A stretch of DNA of 64,000 bases. It comes from Laterigemmans sp052161645 (lineage in GTDB: Bacteria > Planctomycetota > Planctomycetia > Pirellulales > Pirellulaceae). The position numbers and the translations under genes are program-made. Shown here one piece after another: positions 12,001-21,000 of this stretch (the first letter of the stretch is position 1; the number at the start of each line of letters is the position of its first letter). The notes below the pieces were generated by a model that saw only the letters and a program-made list of their open reading frames with translations, ran no database searches and was not told the DNA's origin. Location: assembly GCA_052161645.1 (NCBI GenBank), contig CP197414.1; one strand, given 5' to 3'.

Positions 12001-15000
12001 AAAACATACTCGAAAGTGGCATCTTCATTGACCACCTGTGAGACGAGTCCCGCATCAACCGTCGGTGCTTCGTTGGTATCGGTGACCGAGATCAGAAACG
12101 TGCGGCTGGCCGAATTGCCGTTGGCGTCTGTGGCATCAGCCGTGATGCTGTATTGGTCTTGTGACTCATGATCCAAGACGGCCCCCGCGGCGACGCGAAC
12201 CACCCCGTCCGCGTCGACCGTGAATAAACCGCCCGCATCGTCGCTGAGATTAAACGTAAAGCGGTCCAGGCGATCGGGATCGCTGACTGACAAGGCGCCC
12301 ACCGCCGTTCCCGCTGCCGAATTCTCCGCGATCGCGAGATTGGACATCGCAAGGTCATTGGGATGTTCCGCAGCGTCAGTCACCTGCAGCCGGAACAACT
12401 CGCTGATCTGTGCGCCAGCCGCATCCGTGCTGGTCACCGTCAGCTCAATCATCGGCTCGGCTTCGTGGTTCAGCGACTGGCCGTTCTTCAGTCGCAACTG
12501 CCCCGACACCACCTCGAAGCGGGCATCCGAGATAGTGTAAGTGAAAGTATCGGTCGCGTCATGATCGACAGTGTCGAGCGTTGCGACCGCAGCCCAAGTC
12601 ACATTCTCGGGTAGCGCCACATGATAAACCGAGCTAGCCGTTGGTGCGGCCGAAGTACTGAATTCAAGTCTACCATCCCAAGGCATGATCTCCTGCCCAG
12701 CCTGAGTCGTGCCGTTGGTCCGACGGTATACCGTGTCATCCGATTCAGCTTCGTATCGCTGACCATTTACTTCGATGTAATCGACTCGCAAGTTGCGATC
12801 ATCACCTCCTCCGCCATCGTTGAAATACTCAACCCACACCGAACCCGGCACTGCTCCAGCATGCCGCAGCGAGACGGTTTCCCAATTCCCGTCGCCCCAA
12901 TCGGCCACGCCCTCAGCCACCGCGACACCATCGACATAGATTCGGTAACGAGGCGGCGTCAGCGCGTTGGCTTCACCTCCATAGTCCGCTTGCATTCTGA
13001 ATTGCAACAGGTTTTGGATCGCATTGATGGAGATTATATTGATGTCAGTCGGATCGTCATTGGCTCCATTGATCGTGACGGTCAGCTGAGCCGTACTGCT
13101 CAGTCCGCCGCTGTCTTCAATCGTGTAGGTGAAGACATCATCAAGTGTTTCCGCAGCAGTCCTCAGTGATTGCACATCCGCGTTGTTGTTGTCGACACTG
13201 TAGGTGTAAGATCCGTCAGCGGCGATGGTGATGCTGCCGTAGGATCCGGTGACCGAAGAAGATACAGACCCGGCGGCTGAAGCTTGGACACCAGCATTGA
13301 CGCCGACCACCGTCTTGACATCTCCCGCATCGACGTCAGTATCATTGCTCAGCACATTGCCGTTCGGATTGGTGCCCACGGTCGCGTTGTTTGCGCCCCC
13401 CGCTTCGACGGCGATGGCGGAATCCGCGAAGGCAACTGGTGCTTCGTTGACGTCGGTCAGTTTAATGGTGATGACTTGATCGTCAAACGCTCCGCCAATG
13501 TCGGTTGCTCGGATGGTGACAGTATGCGAGGTTGCGGTTTCATAATCGAGTAGCGCACTGTTTGCAACCGTCACTTGCCCCGTTGTGCTGTTGATCGCGA
13601 ACGCACCGGCAAAGGCTTGCGAGACAATGCTGTAGGTGAGCGTATCGCCAGCGTCGACGTCATCGCCGATGACGCGCCCGACGGTGGTGCCGTTGCTGGC
13701 GTTCTCTTGCACTGCTGGCGAGTCCGAAACGACGTAGCGGAAGTAGACCTGATTGTCGTTTGAATTGTCAGCGCTCCAAATCCAATTGGCAGTCTCCAGG
13801 TTTTCGTAATCGGGATCGGATGAGATACTTCCCCAAGGACCACTGCTGCGAATTCCGAAAGTGGTCGCATGATCCCAGTGTGCATCGTTGAAAGCGCTCG
13901 TGTTCCAATCAGCTTCCAGCGTTGTCGAGATCCGCCAATCGGCACCAGTGACGACCCTCGCTCCATTGGCAAAATCGATCGCCGCGATCATGGCTGCCGA
14001 TCCACCCGTGTCGGTCGCCTCGATGGCCACCACATCACCCGCTTGCAACGTGGTCGCGTACGTTTCAATGTTCGGCCAATTTAGATCGCTGCCGACCAGC
14101 GTGCCGTTAACATACAAACTGTACGTGTCATCCGCCGTGATCGTGATCGTGGCCGATTGAGGTGTCGCGCCAATCGGAGTGATCGTCGGCGCGTCGTCGA
14201 CATCAGTGACGGTGATGATTGCGGAATCGGTCGCGTCACTGAAGGCTGTTGTGCCGCCAAAACTGGACGTGTCGACTTTACTGCCGACGCTGCCGCTGGT
14301 TTGATCCCAAGCGGCAAAAATGATCGATGCGGTCTCGCCGTTTTGCCCGTCGGGCACAAAACGCAGGCTATCGGTGGATCGCAGCAACAGCGAGCTTCCC
14401 ACCGACACCGTTCCGACATCCGTCCAGCCCGCGCCGATGTCGTATTGCCAACTCCCATGGGTGCTGCTGGTCGCGAACACCGCGATGCCTGCGAGCGCTC
14501 CCGAGTCCACGTCGGTGATGCGCTGAACACCATTATCACTGGCCAAAATTTCGGCAACGGTGTTTCCCAAGTTTGCTGTGTCGTCCTCAGTGATCGTGTC
14601 GAGCGATAGGAACCCAGCATTGTCCAACACCGGCGCGTCGTTGACCGGAGCAACTTGAATCGCCACGCTGCCAGTCGACGATGACTGATCGGTCGCCAGC
14701 GCCGCGATCTCGTCAGCCGACAGAGCACGCGAGTAGATGCGGGCGTCGTCGATCAAGCCATTTGCATGGGTTTGGCCAGGTGTTGCATTGCGACCAATGA
14801 CATGATCGCTCCCCAATTGGTGGATCGACTCAGTGAAGTTCGTCGATGCAACAAGTTGGCCATCGATATACAGATTCTGCGTTTGTGCTGCGGCATTAAC
14901 GGAATACGCAACATGCCGCCATCCTGTCCCAATGACAACTTCGTCTGAGCTTGTGTTATTCCAACTTGAAACGCTGGCATTGCGATAATTGCCGTAGACG

Positions 15001-18000
15001 GTTCCGTCCGCAGCAACCCATATCCCAACATCGTTACCAAGCAATACGACGGTTTGCAATTCACCCGCTTGGATGGGATTGGAAAAATTAATCCACGCCC
15101 CAATGGTAACCTGGTCGGTGAAACTAATCGTTGGCGAAATTCGCACGCCATCGTCGATTCCATCAAGAGCGAGCACTTGCCCGCGATGTGCGTCGGTAAC
15201 GACTGAAGCACCATTCTCCAACGCGCCATCATTCGACGTGCCCGCCGAGTGATCGACCGCGTTACCACCGTCGAAGGTGTAATGACCCTCGAGGCTGGCC
15301 CCCAGCGACGTTGTCACGGTCAGCGAATCGCTGCCGTTGTAATCAGCGGTCGGCGTGTAGATCAGCCCTTCCAAAGCTGCATTGATGTCGGATTCATTTC
15401 CTTGCAGCACCATGAAACCGCTACCATTGGCTCCGCTGGGGATAATTAGCCCGGTCGTTTGTGACAACGTCAGCGTGCCGTGATCGACCGATAGGAAAAC
15501 TTGCAGCGGTGTGTCGCTGCTGCCCAGCGTGTCGCTGATCGTGATCGCGTTGTCGCTAGCAGCATTGAACAACAGTGATCCATCCTCGTTTAACGCTTGC
15601 GTCGATAGCGGCATGGTTTGCGTCGGTTCGACACCCACGTCATCCAACGTGATCGTTACGGTTTCGCTGTAAAGGTTGCCCGCCGCATCGGTGACTTGGA
15701 CCGTAACGCTGTGGGAAGTTGCCGTTTCATAGTCGAGCAGCGAACCGTTGGCGACTGTGATTTCACCGGAGCTCGCATTGATCACAAATCGCCCGCCTGC
15801 ATCATCAAGCAGCGTGAACGTGTGGATGTCGTTCGCTTCGTCATCCACCAAAACGCTGCCAACCAAAGTCCCGTTGAACGCATTCTCGAAAACGTTCGAC
15901 GACGAAAGTCCAAGATCACCGGGGGCGCGATTATTAATCGCGCCCGCTTCGAAGACCGCATAACCGAAGTCATGTGCATTGTGCCCTTCGTCGTCAGCTT
16001 CCTCCAACGTCATCTCGACGGAGCCAGCCGTCAGGTTTTGGTACCGTACGTCCGCCGCGTCACGTCCGTTCATTGTCTGTAAGTCCGCGATCAGGACGCG
16101 GGATACATCGGAATTGCCGGAGAGCGTGACAGGTTGCCAGGGTTCGGCAGCCGCCGTGTTCTTGCGGGTATGGAAGCCGCCGCTTTCGTAAGGTTGTCCG
16201 CCAGACGTACCACTGCCAGCTTCCATAGCGACCCAGTACAGCGATTCTGGAGCTGTGATCAAGAATGCATCATCTTCGTCCGACTTGATTTGAATATCAA
16301 AACCAGTGGTCGTGATGTTGCGTACTTGCTGAACGTAGACGAGTCCGTCGTTGGCCGAGCCAGCGGTCGCAAAAATCAAGGGAGCGGTACTGAAAGCGGA
16401 GTCGAAGGTAACCCTCATCCAAGTCTGTTCGGTGCCATCGGTCGCCACCGCCCCCGCTTGAATCACTCTTCCATCGTCGAGCGTGCTAAGCCCCTGTTCC
16501 ACAACCATGTAACCCACTTCTTCGGCAACATGGGTCCCGTCGAAGGCTTGCCATTCACGCAGTCTTGCTTGAAAACTTGATCCCGAAATTGTGCCAACCT
16601 GTGTGACCGTGTTGTCGCCTTCGTTGTGGCTGGGTGGTCCCAAGATGACGATCGCGTTGTTGTATTCATGCTGCAGATTAATGGTGCTGAACTGGTCAGT
16701 CAGCGATGCGGTTCCGGTTTCCCCGAAGACGCGGCTCTCGACAACATCGTTCACATGGATGGTAAATGATTGCGAGTATGCTGCTCCCGTACCATCGACG
16801 ACCTGAATGGTGAGCACGTGGCTCTGCGCGTTTTCGAAATCGATCAGCATCCGCTCAGCGACCGTGAGTTCGCCAGTGCTGACGTCGATCGCGAACGCAC
16901 CGTCGAAGTCTTGCGAGATGATGCTGTAGGTGAGAGCGTCGGTCGCGTCGAGCACATCGTCGGCGTTCCACTCGACGACGTAGCCTATCGTGCTGCTGGA
17001 GATCGTATCGAACCACAGCCCATCGGTATGACTCAAACGCCCGAAGTCCTCATCGGCCGTACCAGCGCTCGGCTCGGAAACCAACCAGTTCTGGTACTCG
17101 CCATTGACCACATTACCAGCGTCGGCTCCGCTCCAAAACAAATCGCCCGCGGTTCCCCCCTCATACCAACGCCATTCGCCTTCGACGATCTGATCCGCAG
17201 CACCGATCCAAACATCTCCGCCATGGGCTGCAGCCATCGAGTGAATGATTTCGTTCTCAGTGGCTGAATCAATCACCACCAAGTTACCGGCAACACCGGC
17301 CAACGTGTTGCCAACAGCTGCCGACAACGCCGTGTTCCAGTTGACGCTGGAATTGACGAGTTGATAGAAGCTGCCCGTCTCGGCGCTATACCTTAAACTC
17401 AAATCGGCCGCCAACAGCGAAGTGATCCTGGCTTTACGTTCCGCATCGACTCCCGAAACTTGCCCAATCACGGTACTGTTGAGTGCGTTTTCGTTCGCGG
17501 CGAACGTCAGCGAAGCTTCGCTGGCCGTAAAACCGGCTTCCGTAACATGCTTGACAGTCAGATTGTTACCGCTGACCGTATCGACCACGAAACCACTACT
17601 GGACAACTGATCGAATCGCCAATTGGCAATCATGCCCGCTTCGTTGTACGGCAAGTCGCTGCGATAGCTGGCCGCGATTTCACCGGCAGTGCGAATGTCT
17701 GCAAAAAACCGAACTTCATAAAGCGTTCCGCTGAAAGTTTGTGCCGCGCTGAAATTGGATTCGATCGCATCCTGCTCTTGTCCGAATACCAAGGCCCCAT
17801 GCTCGGCAATCGCCCCGGAGGTGCCGACCCCCGTGACGGTTTCGACGAATTTACCATCGATGTAGATGGACAGGTCTCCCGAATTGCTCCAAGTGACCGA
17901 AAGCGTGCGTTCTTGGCCGTCGGCGAGCGCCGCCGTGTAATCGATTCCGGCAGCCACCACCGTCGAGCCACTGGCGATCCGAGCACCCAGCGTGCCATCA

Positions 18001-21000
18001 TTGTTCAGAACGAGGCGAGTTTCGCCGCCGGTCGCATGGTAAGAAAGCAGCGTTTCCGAGCCGACCACGCTGTCGATCTTAAACCGCGTCTCAAAGGAGA
18101 ACTGCGTTCGCCCCCCCAGGATTGCATGCCCGTCATCGGCGCTCAGATAAACATCGTTCCCGCCGTCTTCATTAATACTCAATCCTCCGCCCGCCGTGCC
18201 AACGGTTTGCAGATCTGTCGGCATTGACGGGGCGGTCGTCACCGTAAAGGCATCCGAATCAGTGAGCGGATTGCCGAAAGGAGCATCGGTCCGGGCGACG
18301 GCTAAAGTAAGACTATCCGTCCCCGCCGACAAAGTCTGAATCGTCAGGTTCCCCAGATCCCAACCACTGATATCGGCTGTGGCATTATCGGTTGCTGCCA
18401 CAAACGTGCTGACACCATCACGGAGCATCGTGCCCGCACGCAGGCCGCCCAGTTCGATGTGCAACGTCCCCGCGTCGTTGGCATCATACGTGTCCGCGTC
18501 CAAATTCAAAGCTAGCGGGACACCCGCCGATCCCGTCGCATTTTCAGCAACCGAGTAAACCGGCGACGACTGCGTGAACTCGCCTGACGCAAACGTGTAA
18601 TAGCCATCCGAAAATTGCAGCACCTCAACGCTCGACAGCGTATCAACACCATCACGACCCCGCATCGAATCCATCAGCGTGTGCGTGCCGTCGCTGTTAT
18701 CAAGCAACGCATATTCGCCATAACGGCCTTGATAGATTGCAAGATCTTTGCCATCGCCACCGGCAATGTTATCGCCGACAATACCATCGGCGTGCAACGT
18801 TTCTATCCGCAGGTTATCGATACCCAAGGCTTCGTCACCTACCGCTTGATTCAGTGTCGTCGCGAAGCCCAGCTTGAGCGAAGGGTTAGGGTTTTCGACT
18901 ACCAATTGGAAACGTAATTGTTGATCCTTCAAACCAGAGAACCCCTGGTTCACTAAGCCTTTATCCAGCGGTTCCATTGTCCATTTGACACCTCCCAGTT
19001 CACCGCTGATTGCCCTCGCCCCGTCATTGAAGACAAAACGCGTATCAATAAGCAACACATCATCGATATATACCTGAAACCGTTCGTTATCCCAAGAGTC
19101 GAGTCGCAACATATCGAACTCGATCACGGCAACATCTTGGCCACTGGACAATGTGAAAGTTTTTTCCACAACCCCGTCAGTCCCGGTAAATCGCCCCAAA
19201 AATTCACCGTAGGTCCCGGCAAAGGAATTATCCCAAGGCGTGATCGAGGTTCCCGTGAGACCAAATTCTCCTGGATTCGAAGCGCCTTGCCAGACGTTCG
19301 GCGTGACCACCAGATCTCCGCTGGCATAGCCGCTTTGAATGCCTTCGATCTGGCTGTTGGTTCCTTCCAAAGAGGTCGCCGTGTCGTTGCTGTAATCGAG
19401 CTGAGCGACCAGGATGTCGGAATCTCGCGGATCGAAAGCAACCATAGACACGGCGACTTCACCTCCCTTAGGCCCGACATTCGTATCGTAATACCAGGTG
19501 TCGCTGCTGGGGTCGAACTTGACGGCAACGAGATTGCTCGCGTTCCCTGAGAGAACGGGATTGGCGGCAAAGCGGGTGGCGAGGGACTCGCTGGAATAGA
19601 GCAAGTAACCAATACCCGTCTGGTTGTCGGCAGCCGCGGCACCATTGTTCAAACTGCCCAAGGAGAGCGCCGTACCAGTCGGTTGCCCGGCGACACCGCC
19701 GTCAACGACCCAATCATCAGTGATATTGTTCGACCAACCGCTGGCCCCAGTCTCAAAGTTTTCGTAAGCCACCAAAGTGCGAGTCGCATCGCTGCTCGCT
19801 CCGCCAGTCATCACGTCCTGACCAGCACCAGCAATGAGCGAATCATCAGCAGTCCGCTCCAGACGCAGATTATCCAGCAGCGTGCCACGAGTACTGATAT
19901 TCGCCTCGGTATCGGTCAGCGTCAACGTGTTGCTGCCATCGCCACTGCCGGCGATTAAATTATAAGAGTACGTCGTCCAAGCGTTGGGCGAAGTATCGAT
20001 CGTATCGACCAGCGCGCCGCCCCAGTAGATCGCCAATGTCTCACCAGAACCGGCGTTCTCCATCCGCGCATCGAAGGTGAACGTCAACCGCTCGCCTGTC
20101 GCCAGCCCGGCGACGGTTTGGCTGATCGTCGACTGATTCAAGTCGATGTTATAGTCGCCGTCGGTGGTCAAGAAGTTGTTGTGGTTGGCTTCATGTAGAT
20201 CGATCGCCCCACCTGAAACGTTCCAGCCGGTCAGATTGCCCGAGCCGGCCGCAGCGACGCTAGACCCTCCCGCCGCAGGTGTGGGCAACGCGTCCAATTC
20301 TTCGAACGAACCGTTGAATAGCAGGTTAGTCTCGCTGGGCGACTGCACATCACCTGTCAACGCATCATCGCCGCCCCCACCAACCAGCACATCAGCACCG
20401 CTGCCACCGACCAACGTATCATTACCGTCAGCCGCGTCCGTTTCATACACGCGGACGGCAGAGACCAACGGCCCACCGTTTGTCGTTCCCGAGGTGCTGG
20501 TGAATGAAAGCGTCGTGGCAGCGTCAGTCGCCGTAAAGGTATATGACTTAGCCTGCCAGGGCATATTCGTCCAAGTCGCGGCATACGGAATCTCGTTGAC
20601 GATGCTCGCACTTTGTCCGTCAGCGGCGATGGTTAGCGAGTTAGCCGACGTACCGTTGCTCCCCATGAAAAACGTAACGGTATACTGCCGGCCGACTTCG
20701 GTCGTCAAGCTGGTTTCGATGCCCCCGAAGCCAGCGTTTCCATTCAAGTCGACTGCGCGGCCGCCGCCAGGAACGACCAATCCAACGTAGCCATTTTCAA
20801 GGAAGTCGACATTATTCTGCGTTACCGCCCAAGCACCCGAAGTGCCGCTAAAACTAGATTGCGTCGTCGATGTCACCGAGTTGAAATCCCCCGCCGCACC
20901 GAGCAGATCGCCCGCCCCGCTGACGACGTCGCCGGCAGACGCCCCATCATGCGAGTCATCCCCGCCGGTTCCCTCGATCACATTTTGATCGGCATCCCCC

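Noticed and set aside
11791..20790. Scattered open frames on both strands (for example 17460-18227 plus and 14081-14728 minus)
   Set aside because: All overlap the giant minus-strand frame in other registers and show no family motifs or start signals.
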